Shown here one piece after another: positions 1 to 8,245 of a stretch of DNA of 35,950 nt. The DNA is taken from NCBI RefSeq assembly GCF_000723405.1, contig NZ_CCAE010000046.1:1-35950 (forward strand), given 5' to 3'. Positions within the stretch are counted from its first letter, which is position 1. The number at the start of each line of letters is the position of its first letter. This DNA comes from Hydrogenophaga intermedia. GTDB taxonomy: Bacteria > Pseudomonadota > Gammaproteobacteria > Burkholderiales > Burkholderiaceae_C. The translations under genes were made by a program, and so were the position numbers. The notes under the pieces were generated by a model. The model ran no database searches. It was not told the DNA's origin and saw only the letters and a program-made list of their open reading frames with translations.

Positions 1-29
1 CCCATGATGCGGCGCAGAAGGGACCCGCC

Positions 30-1259
30 ATGAACCACCCCCGCCACCCCCGCCTCTTCGGCGACCACTTCCTGACCAGCCTGACCGACGAAGAGCAAAC
101 GGTGGTGCAGCGCGTGCGCGAGCTCTGCCGGGACACGCTCGGACCGAACGCCGCCGAGGTGGCGCAACAGGACGTCTTCGCCTGGGAAAACTTCCGCCTG
201 CTGGCCCGCGAGGGCATCGTCGGCACCGCCTTTCCGCGCCGGTTCGGCGGCACCGATGCCCGCCAGCAACTGCGCGTGCGCATCATCGAGGAGCTGGGCC
301 GCGTGTGCAGCACCTCGGCCTCGCTCATCACGGGCACCGACCTGTCCAGCCGCGCCATCGTGGCCGGCGCCAGCGAGGCGCTGCAGGAGCAACTGGTGCC
401 CGGCCTGTGCACCGGCGAACTGCAGGCCGCGTTCGGCCTGACGGAGCCCGAGGCCGGCTCCGACGTGCGCGGCCTGCAGACCCGGTTCCGGCGCACGTCC
501 GAGGGGTACCGCATCACGGGCCGCAAGAAGTTCATCACCCGCGCGAGCACGGCCGACTGGTTCGTGATCGTGGGATGCGCCGAGGACGATCCGTCGACCT
601 TCCTGGCCGCGCTGGTGCCGCGCGACGCGCCCGGCTTCTCCATCGGCCCCGAAGTGGGCAAGCTGGGCTGGTACGGCGTGCCCATCTCGTCGCTGACGCT
701 GAACGACGTGGCCGTGCCGGCCTCGCACCGCCTGGGCGCCGAGGGCGAAGGCTTCAGCCTGGCGCAGGACGCCCTGCTGCGCGCACGCATCGGCCACGCC
801 GCCATGGCGCTGGGCCGCGCGATCGGCGCGGTGGAGATCGCCGCCGCCTACGCCAGCGACCGCAGCAGCTTCGGCAAGGCCCTGGGAGAGCACCAGGGCG
901 TGCAGTGGATGCTGGCCGACATGGTGACCTCGATCGAGGCCTCGCGCGCGCTGCTGGCGCTGACGGCGCAGAAGTACGACAACGGCGACACCGACGTGGC
1001 GACCTACGCGTCCATGGCCAAGCTGCAGGCCACCGACCTGTGCATGAAAGTCGTCACCGATGCGCTGCAACTCACCGGCGGGCGCGGCTACCTGCAGGAC
1101 TTCCCCCTGGAACGCTTCTTCCGCGACGCCAAGCTCAATCAGATCGGCGAAGGCGCCAGTGAAGTGCACAAGACCGTGATCGGCCGCGACTGGATGCGGC
1201 GCGCGCGGTCCGCCGAACGCAACCCCTGCCTGCGCGAGGGGTCCCTCGTGGACTACTGA
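30..1259 (+). CDS. Acyl-CoA dehydrogenase family protein
   Basis: 409-residue FAD-dependent acyl-CoA dehydrogenase, predicted to introduce the alpha-beta double bond in an acyl-CoA ester and pass electrons to ETF. The signature LTEPEAGSD lies near residues 136-144. The C-terminal motif IGEGASE places a candidate catalytic base at Glu374, where short-chain family members carry the Glu of YEGTSE. Length is typical of the family. A Shine-Dalgarno-like GAAGGGA at 17-23 sits 6 bases before the ATG, so this start is favoured. Sixteen bases separate it from the downstream reductase, and with the MaoC gene it forms a rightward operon that may begin left of the window. Bases 1-29 are too short to interpret. 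The family is certain; the chain length or branching of the substrate cannot be read from sequence. Confidence 0.93.
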   Translation: MNHPRHPRLFGDHFLTSLTDEEQTVVQRVRELCRDTLGPNAAEVAQQDVFAWENFRLLAREGIVGTAFPRRFGGTDARQQLRVRIIEELGRVCSTSASLITGTDLSSRAIVAGASEALQEQLVPGLCTGELQAAFGLTEPEAGSDVRGLQTRFRRTSEGYRITGRKKFITRASTADWFVIVGCAEDDPSTFLAALVPRDAPGFSIGPEVGKLGWYGVPISSLTLNDVAVPASHRLGAEGEGFSLAQDALLRARIGHAAMALGRAIGAVEIAAAYASDRSSFGKALGEHQGVQWMLADMVTSIEASRALLALTAQKYDNGDTDVATYASMAKLQATDLCMKVVTDALQLTGGRGYLQDFPLERFFRDAKLNQIGEGASEVHKTVIGRDWMRRARSAERNPCLREGSLVDY

Positions 1260-1275
1260 CAAAGACCGACGCCCC

Positions 1276-2298
1276 ATGACCGCCCCCGACGCCGCCCTCC
1301 CGACATCATTCCGCGCCGTTCGCACCCACGTGGTGGACGGCCGCACCGAAAGCCGCCTGGAAGCACTCACGCTGGACGAACTCAGCCCTGGCGAGGTGGT
1401 GATCCGCAACCGCTACGCGGGCGTCAACTTCAAGGACTGCCTATCGCTGCACGGCAAGGCGAAGATCATCACCGGCTTTCCCCGCGTGGCCGGCATCGAG
1501 CTGGTGGGCGACGTGTTGCACTCGGACGCCGCCGGCATCGCGCCGGGCCAGACCGTGCTGGTGCACGGCTTCCAGACCGGCATCGCCTTCGACGGCGCCT
1601 TCTCGGAGGTGGTCCGTGTGCCCGCGGCCCACGTGCACGCCCTGCCCGCCGGGCTGACGCCGCTGGAATGCGCCACCCTGGGCGTGCCGGCCTTCACCGC
1701 GGCCATGGCCCTGGAGCGCTTTCAGATGGAAGGCCTGCGTCCGGACTCGGGGCCCGTGGCCATCACCGGCGCGGGCGGCGCCGTGGCGCTGATGGCCATG
1801 GGCATCCTGGCGCGCACGGGTCACCAGGTGGTGGCGATCACGCGCCGCATGGAGCAGGCCGATGCCCTGCGCGCCGCTGGCGCGAGCGAGGTGCTCGACG
1901 CGAGCGAGCTGCTGGCCGCGCCCCCGCGCGCGCTGGAGAAGCCCCGCTTCGCGGCGGCCATCGACAACGTCGGCGGGCCCATGCTCTCCTGGTTGCTGCG
2001 CTCCACTCAGGACCAGGGCTGCGTGGCCTGCGTGGGCAATGCGGCCAGCAACAGTTTCGATGGCAGCGTGCTGCCCTTCATCATGCGATCGGTCAAGCTC
2101 GTGGGCATCGTGGCCAACGCGCCCTGGGAGCAACGCCACCGGCTGTGGGCCCGCCTGGGCAGCGACTGGAAGCCCGATGTCGAGCGAATCATTCCGCAAC
2201 TGAGCTTCATCACCCTGGACGAGCTGCTGCCCTTCAGCGAGGCGCAACTTGCGGGCCGCAACTCGGGCCGCGCACTGCTGAGGTTCGACACGCCATGA
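1276..2298 (+). CDS. Zinc-independent medium-chain reductase, YhdH/AcuI-like
   Basis: 340-residue medium-chain dehydrogenase/reductase. The N-terminal GroES-like part contains GVNFKDCLS followed by GKAKIITGFPRVAGIE, an arrangement typical of the YhdH/AcuI group of quinone oxidoreductase-like enzymes, of which AcuI is an NADPH acryloyl-CoA reductase. The Rossmann region ITGAGGAVALMAMG lies near residues 163-176. Zinc-binding cysteine clusters are not visible. Its place between an acyl-CoA dehydrogenase and a MaoC hydratase suggests reduction of an enoyl-CoA or related conjugated intermediate, but this is inference. The stop codon overlaps the MaoC start (ATGA at 2295-2298), indicating translational coupling. 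Could also be a general quinone reductase. Confidence 0.85.
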   Translation: MTAPDAALPTSFRAVRTHVVDGRTESRLEALTLDELSPGEVVIRNRYAGVNFKDCLSLHGKAKIITGFPRVAGIELVGDVLHSDAAGIAPGQTVLVHGFQTGIAFDGAFSEVVRVPAAHVHALPAGLTPLECATLGVPAFTAAMALERFQMEGLRPDSGPVAITGAGGAVALMAMGILARTGHQVVAITRRMEQADALRAAGASEVLDASELLAAPPRALEKPRFAAAIDNVGGPMLSWLLRSTQDQGCVACVGNAASNSFDGSVLPFIMRSVKLVGIVANAPWEQRHRLWARLGSDWKPDVERIIPQLSFITLDELLPFSEAQLAGRNSGRALLRFDTP

Positions 2299-2786
2299 CC
2301 CGGAACATCACCACCCGCCCGCGCGGCCAGTACTTCGACGAGTTCGCCGTCGGCGATCGCTTCCAGACCGCGCGGCGCACCATCACGCAAGCCGACATCG
2401 TGAACTTCGCTGGTGTGTCGGGCGACTTCAACGCCCCGCACATGGACCATGAGTTCTGCCGCACGCAACCCTATGGCGAGCCCATTGCGCACGGCCCGCT
2501 GGTGTTCGCCGTGTCCACCGGGCTGCTGTGCCAGTCGGGCCTGAACGACGGCACGCTGGTGGCCATGCTCGGCATCGACAAGTGGCGCATCCACGCGCCG
2601 GTGAAAGTGGGCGACACCTTGCACCTCACGATGGAGGTGATCGAGACGCGCCTCACCAGCCAGGGCGACCGCGGCGTGGTGGGCTTTCGGCGCGAGATCG
2701 TGAACCAGCGGGGTGTGGCCGTGCACACCATGGAGGTGCAGTGCATGTACCTGCGCGACCCCGATCGCGCACCGTTGCCGAACTGA
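2295..2786 (+). CDS. MaoC family (R)-specific enoyl-CoA hydratase/dehydratase
   Basis: 163-residue single hot-dog domain protein. The hydratase-like motif VSGDFNAPH gives Asp44 and His49 as the likely catalytic pair, and IAHGPLVFAVSTG follows as in MaoC dehydratases. It is predicted to add water across, or remove it from, a CoA-bound double bond. The ATG overlaps the preceding stop by four bases, so it is translationally coupled as the last gene of the rightward operon. It ends three bases from the stop of the converging CoA-transferase. Related proteins include mesaconyl-CoA hydratases and PHA-linked PhaJ, so the substrate is open. Confidence 0.88.
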   Translation: MTRNITTRPRGQYFDEFAVGDRFQTARRTITQADIVNFAGVSGDFNAPHMDHEFCRTQPYGEPIAHGPLVFAVSTGLLCQSGLNDGTLVAMLGIDKWRIHAPVKVGDTLHLTMEVIETRLTSQGDRGVVGFRREIVNQRGVAVHTMEVQCMYLRDPDRAPLPN

Positions 2787-2789
2787 GTT

Positions 2790-4001
2790 TCAGACCACGC
2801 CCTGCGCCCGCAGGCGCTCCAGTTCCTCGCCACCGATCCCGAACGCGCCGTACACCTCGGCGTTGTGCTCGCCCACCGACGGCCCGGTGCGCGGCAGCTT
2901 CATCTCACGCCCCACCACGCGCGGCACGATGCAGGGCGCGGGCAGGCTGCCGCCGTCGGGGTCCGGCAGCCGCACGATCGCGCCACGCGCGATGAAGTGC
3001 GGGTCCTGCTCGATGTCCTCGATGGTGTAGGCCTTGCTGAATGGCACACCCGCCTGCTCCAGGCGTTCGGACACGACGCTGTAGTCGTGCCTCGCGAACC
3101 ACGCGCCCAGCAAGTCATCGAGCACCTGCAGGTGCTTCACGCGCGCCGGGTTGGTGTTGAAGCGCGGGTCGCTCGCCATCGCCGGCTCTCCAATGGCTTC
3201 GCACAGGCGCGTGAAGATCGCGTTCGATGAGGCCACGAGCGTGAAGAACTGGCCGTCGCGGCTGCGGTACATGTTGGACGGCGCCGTGTAGCTGGCGCGG
3301 TTGCCCTCGGGCCGGCGCACCTGGCCCAGCGCTTCGTGCTCCACCGGCAGGCAGTCGAGCAGGCGAAACAGCGCCTCCGTGGCCGCCAGGTCCACCTCCA
3401 CGCCCATCGCCTGCGGGTCGCTGCGCAGGCGCACCATCTCGGACGCGATGGAGAACGCGCAGAAGAGACCCGCCACGGCGTCGCCAACGGGGAAGTTGCT
3501 GTGCAGCGGCGGCCCGCCCGCTTCGCCGGTGAGGTTGGTGAAGCCGCTCATGGCCTCGAAGATGCGCGCGTACCCGGGCCGCGACTTGTACGGCCCGGTC
3601 TGCCCGAAGCCGGTGAGCCGCACCACCACCAGGCGCGGGTTGGCCTGGTGCAGCGTGGCGATGTCCAGGCCCCAGCGGTCCAGCGTGCCGCTGCGGAAGT
3701 TCTCCACCAGCACGTCGAACTGGGGAAGCATGGAGAGGAATATCTCCCGGCCGCGCGCCTGCCGCACGTCCAGCGTGATGCCGCGCTTGCCGCGGTTGGC
3801 CACCTTCCACCACAGCGGCACGCCGTCCTTCACGGGCTGCAGGCCGCGCAGGGCGTCGCTGCCGTCGGGCAGTTCCAGCTTCACGACATCGGCGCCGTGA
3901 TCGGCACACAGAGTCGCACCCATGGGGGCCGCGAGCACGGTCGCCATGTCGAGGATGCGCACGCCCGCGAGGGCGCCGGCGGGGCTTGAAGTGGGGTTCA
4001 C
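2790..4001 (-). CDS. Class III CoA-transferase (CaiB/BaiF family)
   Basis: 403-residue family III CoA-transferase, which moves CoA between carboxylic acids through an aspartyl-CoA thioester. The N-terminal ALAGVRILDMATVLAAP is typical, and Asp174 in NFPVGDAVAG fits the catalytic aspartate. The start is taken as GTG at 4001 because AAGGA lies about six bases upstream and the family N-terminus begins right after it. The open frame continues further upstream, but that part matches no family. It diverges from the IclR regulator gene and shares the spacer with the palindrome at 4078-4096, so it is probably IclR-controlled. In this setting it likely activates the substrate of the pathway by CoA transfer. 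Confidence 0.92.
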   Translation of the reverse strand: MNPTSSPAGALAGVRILDMATVLAAPMGATLCADHGADVVKLELPDGSDALRGLQPVKDGVPLWWKVANRGKRGITLDVRQARGREIFLSMLPQFDVLVENFRSGTLDRWGLDIATLHQANPRLVVVRLTGFGQTGPYKSRPGYARIFEAMSGFTNLTGEAGGPPLHSNFPVGDAVAGLFCAFSIASEMVRLRSDPQAMGVEVDLAATEALFRLLDCLPVEHEALGQVRRPEGNRASYTAPSNMYRSRDGQFFTLVASSNAIFTRLCEAIGEPAMASDPRFNTNPARVKHLQVLDDLLGAWFARHDYSVVSERLEQAGVPFSKAYTIEDIEQDPHFIARGAIVRLPDPDGGSLPAPCIVPRVVGREMKLPRTGPSVGEHNAEVYGAFGIGGEELERLRAQGVV

Positions 4002-4077
4002 GGTGGGTCCTTCGTTCTGCGGCCACTGCGGGCCACGCCGCGCGGTTGTGCCAGAGCATTCCGCTGCCCACAATCGA

Positions 4078-4096
4078 TGTTTCGCACAGCGAAACA
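4078..4096. promoter_or_regulatory. Perfect palindrome, candidate IclR operator
   Basis: TGTTTCGC and GCGAAACA form perfect 8-bp arms around the 3-base spacer ACA. The site lies in the 126-bp spacer between the divergent CoA-transferase and IclR genes, ending 31 bases before the IclR start. Dyads of this size in such spacers are typical IclR-family operators. A weak rightward promoter, TTGTGC at 4046-4051 and CACAAT at 4069-4074 with a 17-bp spacer, would put the palindrome over the transcription start, consistent with autorepression. The promoter is less certain than the palindrome. Confidence 0.7.
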
Positions 4097-4127
4097 GTGA
4101 TTTACCCCGCCCACCGGAGATCCCATC

Positions 4128-4973
4128 ATGGCCACCAAGCAACCGAAACGCGGCATGACCTCCATCACGCTCCCCGGTCTCGTCGACCCCCACGACCTCG
4201 CGGAGGACCGCCAGTTCTCCATGAACCTGGCGCGTGGTCTCAACGTGCTGCGCGCTTTCACCGTGGCCGAACCGGTGCTGGGCAACCGCGACATCGCCGA
4301 GCGCACCGGCCTGCCCAAGCCGACGGTGTCGCGGCTCACGTACACGCTCACGCTGCTGGGCTACCTCACGCGCGACCCGGCGCTGCAGAAGTACCGCCTG
4401 GGCAGCGGCGTGCTGTCCCTGAGCCACCCCCTGCTGGCCGGCGCGCAGGTGCGCCAGGTGGCGCGGCCCTTCATGGAACAACTGGCGCGAAGCACCGGTT
4501 GTTCGGTGAACCTGGGCATGCGCGACCGCGCCGACGTGGTGTACCTCGACGCCGTGCGCGCCGACAAGGCCAACCCGCACTGGCCCGACATCGGCAGCAC
4601 GCGGCCGCTGCTCGCCTCGGCCATGGGGCGCGCGCTCATCCAGAGCCTGCCCCGGCCAGACCAGGCCGCGATCCTGAACTACCTCAAGGTGCACGACCGC
4701 GCGATGTACGACAAGCACCGCGCCTCGTGGGAAGCCGACCAGAAGCTGTTTGCCGCGCACGGCTTCTGCCATTCGCGCGGCGACTGGCGCAAGGACATCC
4801 ACGCCATCGCGGCGCCCATCCGCCTGCCCGCGCGCGAGCAGCCGGTGGCCATGAACTGCACCCTCATCGGCTACAGCATGCCCAAGGACAAGCTCACCCG
4901 CGAGGTGGCGCCGCTGCTGCTGGAAGCGGTGCACCAGATCGAAATCGCCTACGGCGTTCGCGCCACCAACTGA
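4128..4973 (+). CDS. IclR family transcriptional regulator
   Basis: 281-residue regulator. A winged helix-turn-helix spans roughly residues 35-95, with NRDIAERTGLPKPTVSRL as the recognition region. The IclR effector-binding domain follows, with CSVNLGMRDRADVVYLD near residues 125-140. Usual IclR length. GGAG lies upstream of the ATG at suitable distance. It is divergent from the CoA-transferase and 13 bases ahead of an acyl-CoA dehydrogenase, so it heads the operon running to about 9600. The effector is presumably the pathway substrate or its CoA ester, which is inference. Confidence 0.93.
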   Translation: MATKQPKRGMTSITLPGLVDPHDLAEDRQFSMNLARGLNVLRAFTVAEPVLGNRDIAERTGLPKPTVSRLTYTLTLLGYLTRDPALQKYRLGSGVLSLSHPLLAGAQVRQVARPFMEQLARSTGCSVNLGMRDRADVVYLDAVRADKANPHWPDIGSTRPLLASAMGRALIQSLPRPDQAAILNYLKVHDRAMYDKHRASWEADQKLFAAHGFCHSRGDWRKDIHAIAAPIRLPAREQPVAMNCTLIGYSMPKDKLTREVAPLLLEAVHQIEIAYGVRATN

Positions 4974-4986
4974 GAACCCGACCGAC

Positions 4987-6150
4987 ATGATCCGAGACCC
5001 CGAAGGATTTTCGAAGCTGCTCGCCGAAGTCCGCCGCTTCGTGCGCGACGAGTGCATGCCAGCCGAAGAAGACGTGGACCGCAAGGACGCGATCCCGGAG
5101 CCTTTGGTGGAGCGCATGCGAACCCTCGGCCTGTTCGGCCACAGCATCCCCGAAGCGTATGGCGGCGCGGGGCTCACCAGCGAGGAGCTCTCGCTGGTGA
5201 ACATCGAGGTCTCGCAATGCGCGACCGCCTTTCGCGCGCGCTTCGGTGGCAACACCGGCATCGCTTCCGAATCGCTGGTGGTGGACGGCACCGAGGCCCA
5301 GAAACGCCAGTACCTGCCGAGGCTGGCCAGCGGCGAACTGACCGGCTGCTTCGCGCTCACCGAGCCGGAGGCGGGATCGGACGCGACCGCGCAGAAGACG
5401 CTGGCTGTACGTGATGGCGATCACTTCGTGATCACGGGCCGCAAGTGCTTCATCACCAACGCGCCCCTGGCCAACCTCTTCACCGTCTTTGCGCGCACGG
5501 ACGCGCAAGCCAAGGGCGCCCGGGGCATTACCGCGTTTCTGGTCGAACGGGGCGCGCCAGGCCTGTCGACGCCCGAGGCCTACCGCAAGATGGGCCAGCA
5601 CGGCTCGCCGGTGGGCGAGGTGGTGCTGGAGCAGGTGCGCGTGCCCGCCAGCGCCATCGTCGGTGGCCCCGAGCTGGAGGGGCACGGGTTCCGCACGGCG
5701 ATGCGCGCCCTGAACAAGCAGCGCATCAACCTGGCGGGCCTGTGCATCGGGCCGGCCATCCGCCTGGTCGACGAGATGGTCGTGCGCGCCGCGAACCGCC
5801 GCCAGTTCGGCCAGGCCATCGCCGAGTTCCAGCTGGTGCAGCAAATGATCGCGCAGAGCAACACGGAAGTGCACGCCGCGCGCGCGCTGTTGCTGGAGAC
5901 CGCGCGCAAACGCGACGACGGCCTCGACGTGACGATGGAAGCCTCGATGTGCAAGCTGTTCGCCAGCGAGATGTGCGGGCGCGTGGCCGACCGCGCCGTG
6001 CAGGTGTTCGGCGGCCAGGGCTACATCAACAACAACGTGGCCGAGCGCTTCTACCGCGACGTGCGCCTGTTCCGCCTGTACGAAGGCACGAGCCAGATCC
6101 ACCTCACCAACATCGCCAAGCGGACCATGGCCATGGCCGCAAACGATTGA
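4987..6150 (+). CDS. Acyl-CoA dehydrogenase family protein (second)
   Basis: 387-residue acyl-CoA dehydrogenase. It has the FAD-site signature ALTEPEAGSD, GRKCFITNAP in the central beta domain, and LYEGTSQIH with candidate catalytic Glu366. The C-terminal VFGGQGYINNN segment is canonical. It starts 13 bases after the IclR stop and is probably co-transcribed with it. It differs clearly from the acyl-CoA dehydrogenase at 30-1259, so the two probably act on different intermediates or different substrates. Substrate unknown. Confidence 0.94.
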   Translation: MIRDPEGFSKLLAEVRRFVRDECMPAEEDVDRKDAIPEPLVERMRTLGLFGHSIPEAYGGAGLTSEELSLVNIEVSQCATAFRARFGGNTGIASESLVVDGTEAQKRQYLPRLASGELTGCFALTEPEAGSDATAQKTLAVRDGDHFVITGRKCFITNAPLANLFTVFARTDAQAKGARGITAFLVERGAPGLSTPEAYRKMGQHGSPVGEVVLEQVRVPASAIVGGPELEGHGFRTAMRALNKQRINLAGLCIGPAIRLVDEMVVRAANRRQFGQAIAEFQLVQQMIAQSNTEVHAARALLLETARKRDDGLDVTMEASMCKLFASEMCGRVADRAVQVFGGQGYINNNVAERFYRDVRLFRLYEGTSQIHLTNIAKRTMAMAAND

Positions 6151-6176
6151 CTGCAACCACAACCAGGAGACAAGCC

Positions 6177-7157
6177 ATGACCCTCAGCCGCCGCACCCTG
6201 CTGGCCAGCGCCGCCAGTGCACTGGCCTTCGCCACCGCACCGTCCTTCGCCCAGGACAACTTCCCGAACAAGCCGATCCGCATCATCGTGCCCTTCTCCG
6301 CCGGGGGCATCGTGGACTCGATCGCGCGCGCCATCGGCGACAAGCTGTCCGCGCGCTACGGGCAAGCCGTGATCGTGGAGAACAAGGCTGGCGCGGGCGG
6401 TGCCATCGGCACGGACTTCGTGGCCAAGTCCGCCCCCGATGGCTACACCCTGCTGCTGGTGAGCCCGGGCTACGCGGTGATTCCCAGCCTGCAGAAGAAC
6501 GTCACCTGGAACCCGGTGCGCGATTTCAAGTCGGTGGCGGGCATTGGTGTGGTCCCCAACGTCATCGTCGTGCACCCGAGCGTGGAAGCGAACACCCTGC
6601 CGGAGCTGATCGCCCTGGCTAAGAAGCGCAGCGCACCCGTGACCTACGGCACCGCCGGCATCGGCACGTCCAACCACTTGGCCGGCGAGCTGCTCGCGCA
6701 GGAAGCGGGCATCAAACTCACCCATGTGCCCTACAAGGGCCAGCCCGACGCCCTGAACGACCTGCTCGCGGGTCGCGTGGACATGATGCCGCTGACCGCC
6801 GCGCTGGCCATGCAGCACGTGAAGGCGGGCAAGCTGCGCCCCCTGGCGGTGACCACCGCGAAGCGCGCCAGCGCCGCGCCCGAGCTGCCCACGGTGGCCG
6901 AGGCCGCCAAGCTGCCCGACTACAACGTGGGCACCTGGTTCGGCCTGGTGGCCCCGGCCAAGGTGCCCGAGCCCGTCATGCGAAAGCTCTCCGCCGACGT
7001 GGCGGCCGTGCTCGCCATGCCCGACATGAAGGCGAAGTTCGACACCCTGGGCATGGAGTTCGCGCCACAGAGCGGGGCCGAGTTCGACGCCCTGGTCAGC
7101 AGCGAGTTCACGCGCTGGAGCCGGGTCATCAAGCAGGCCGGCATCGAGCCCCAGTGA
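6177..7157 (+). CDS. Bug family (TctC-like) periplasmic solute receptor
   Basis: 326-residue Bug protein, predicted to bind a carboxylate or similar small solute in the periplasm. The N-terminus has a twin-arginine-like SRRTLLAS, a hydrophobic stretch and a likely signal peptidase cut after SFA at residue 25. The mature part opens with the family pattern NKPIRIIVPFSAGGIVD. AGGAG at 6165-6169 supports the ATG at 6177. No TctA or TctB membrane subunits occur in the window, as is usual for orphan Bug genes in Burkholderiales. Its stop overlaps the next gene by one base. It probably senses or captures the substrate of the surrounding CoA pathway. Confidence 0.93.
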   Translation: MTLSRRTLLASAASALAFATAPSFAQDNFPNKPIRIIVPFSAGGIVDSIARAIGDKLSARYGQAVIVENKAGAGGAIGTDFVAKSAPDGYTLLLVSPGYAVIPSLQKNVTWNPVRDFKSVAGIGVVPNVIVVHPSVEANTLPELIALAKKRSAPVTYGTAGIGTSNHLAGELLAQEAGIKLTHVPYKGQPDALNDLLAGRVDMMPLTAALAMQHVKAGKLRPLAVTTAKRASAAPELPTVAEAAKLPDYNVGTWFGLVAPAKVPEPVMRKLSADVAAVLAMPDMKAKFDTLGMEFAPQSGAEFDALVSSEFTRWSRVIKQAGIEPQ

Positions 7158-8245
7158 TGGCGCCGCGCACACCGATCTGCGAACGCCTGGGCATCCGCCA
7201 CCCCATCTTCGGTTTTTCGCATTCCGTCGATGTGGCGGTGGCCATCGCCGAGGCCGGGGGCTTTCCGGTGCTCGGCCTGGCGCGCGAACTGCCGCACGAG
7301 ATCCCCCACATCCTCGACGAGGTGCAGCGGCGCATGGGCGACATGCCGTATGGCATCGACCTCATGCTGCCGAGCCGCGTGCCGCAGGCCGCGAGCATCG
7401 ACGAGCTGCGCGGCTCACTGCCGGGCGGGCACGTGGACTTCGTGCAGGGGCTGCGCGAGCGCTTCGGGGTGCAAGCCCCGACGAAGCCGAGCTTCTTCAC
7501 CACGCAGGTGCGCTCCGAAGCGCTCTTCAACGAGCAGATCGAGGCCGTGCTGTCGTCGAACTGCCGGGGCGTGGCCACCGCCATCGGCTTGCGCGCCGAC
7601 CTCATCGAGCGGGCCAAGGCGCGCGGCAAAGTCACCTTCTCGCTGGTGGGGTCGGTGCGCCACGCGCGCAAGGCCATGGACATGGGCGTGGAGGTGCTGG
7701 TGGCGCAGGGCTACGACGCGGGCGGCCACACGGGCCCGGTCGGCACCCTGTCGCTCCTGCCACAGATCATCGACGTGGCCGAAGGCCGGCCCGTGCTGGC
7801 GGCCGGCGGCATCGGCACCGGCGAGCAGGTGCTGGGCACCATCGCCATGGGGGCGCAGGGCGCCTGGCTGGGCACGCTGTGGATGGCCGCGCGCGAGAAC
7901 CACACGCCGTCCGCGCTGCTGCGGCGGCTGGTGGACAGCGCGAGCGAGGACACGCTGATCACTCGCGCGCACAGCGGCAAACCCTGCCGTGTGGTGCGCA
8001 GCGAATGGATCGATGCCTGGCAGCAGGACGACGCGCCGACGCCCCTGGACATGCCCCTGCAACAGGTGCTGACCGGCGATGTGTTCGCCTCCATGCATGA
8101 GCACGACGACCCGCGCCTGATTTACGAGGCCGCCGGGCAGAGCGTGTTCGCCATCCGCGGCGAGACCACCGTGGCCGAGCAGATGGCCGGCCTGGTGAGC
8201 GGCATGGAACGGGCCTGGAGCCGGCTTGAACGCCTCATGGCCTGA
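7157..8245 (+). CDS. Nitronate monooxygenase / NPD family flavoprotein
   Basis: 362-residue TIM-barrel FMN protein of the 2-nitropropane dioxygenase family. QGYDAGGHTGPVGT (GGH at 189-191) and the phosphate-binding AAGGIGTGEQVLG are visible. The family covers nitronate monooxygenases, FabK-like enoyl reductases and NADH:quinone reductases, and residues seen here do not settle which. The ATG at 7157 overlaps the previous stop (TGATG); a GTG three bases earlier is possible. It overlaps the next gene by about 20 bases and so belongs to the same operon. In a CoA-ester operon a reductase or oxygenase step on the substrate is plausible but unproven. Confidence 0.88.
   Translation: MAPRTPICERLGIRHPIFGFSHSVDVAVAIAEAGGFPVLGLARELPHEIPHILDEVQRRMGDMPYGIDLMLPSRVPQAASIDELRGSLPGGHVDFVQGLRERFGVQAPTKPSFFTTQVRSEALFNEQIEAVLSSNCRGVATAIGLRADLIERAKARGKVTFSLVGSVRHARKAMDMGVEVLVAQGYDAGGHTGPVGTLSLLPQIIDVAEGRPVLAAGGIGTGEQVLGTIAMGAQGAWLGTLWMAARENHTPSALLRRLVDSASEDTLITRAHSGKPCRVVRSEWIDAWQQDDAPTPLDMPLQQVLTGDVFASMHEHDDPRLIYEAAGQSVFAIRGETTVAEQMAGLVSGMERAWSRLERLMA

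Noticed and set aside
4002..5360. Long open frame extending the CoA-transferase gene upstream on the minus strand to 856 residues
   Set aside because: The extra 450 codons lie antisense to the IclR gene and part of the second dehydrogenase, with composition typical of GC-rich shadow frames. The family N-terminus starts at 4001 behind a good Shine-Dalgarno.
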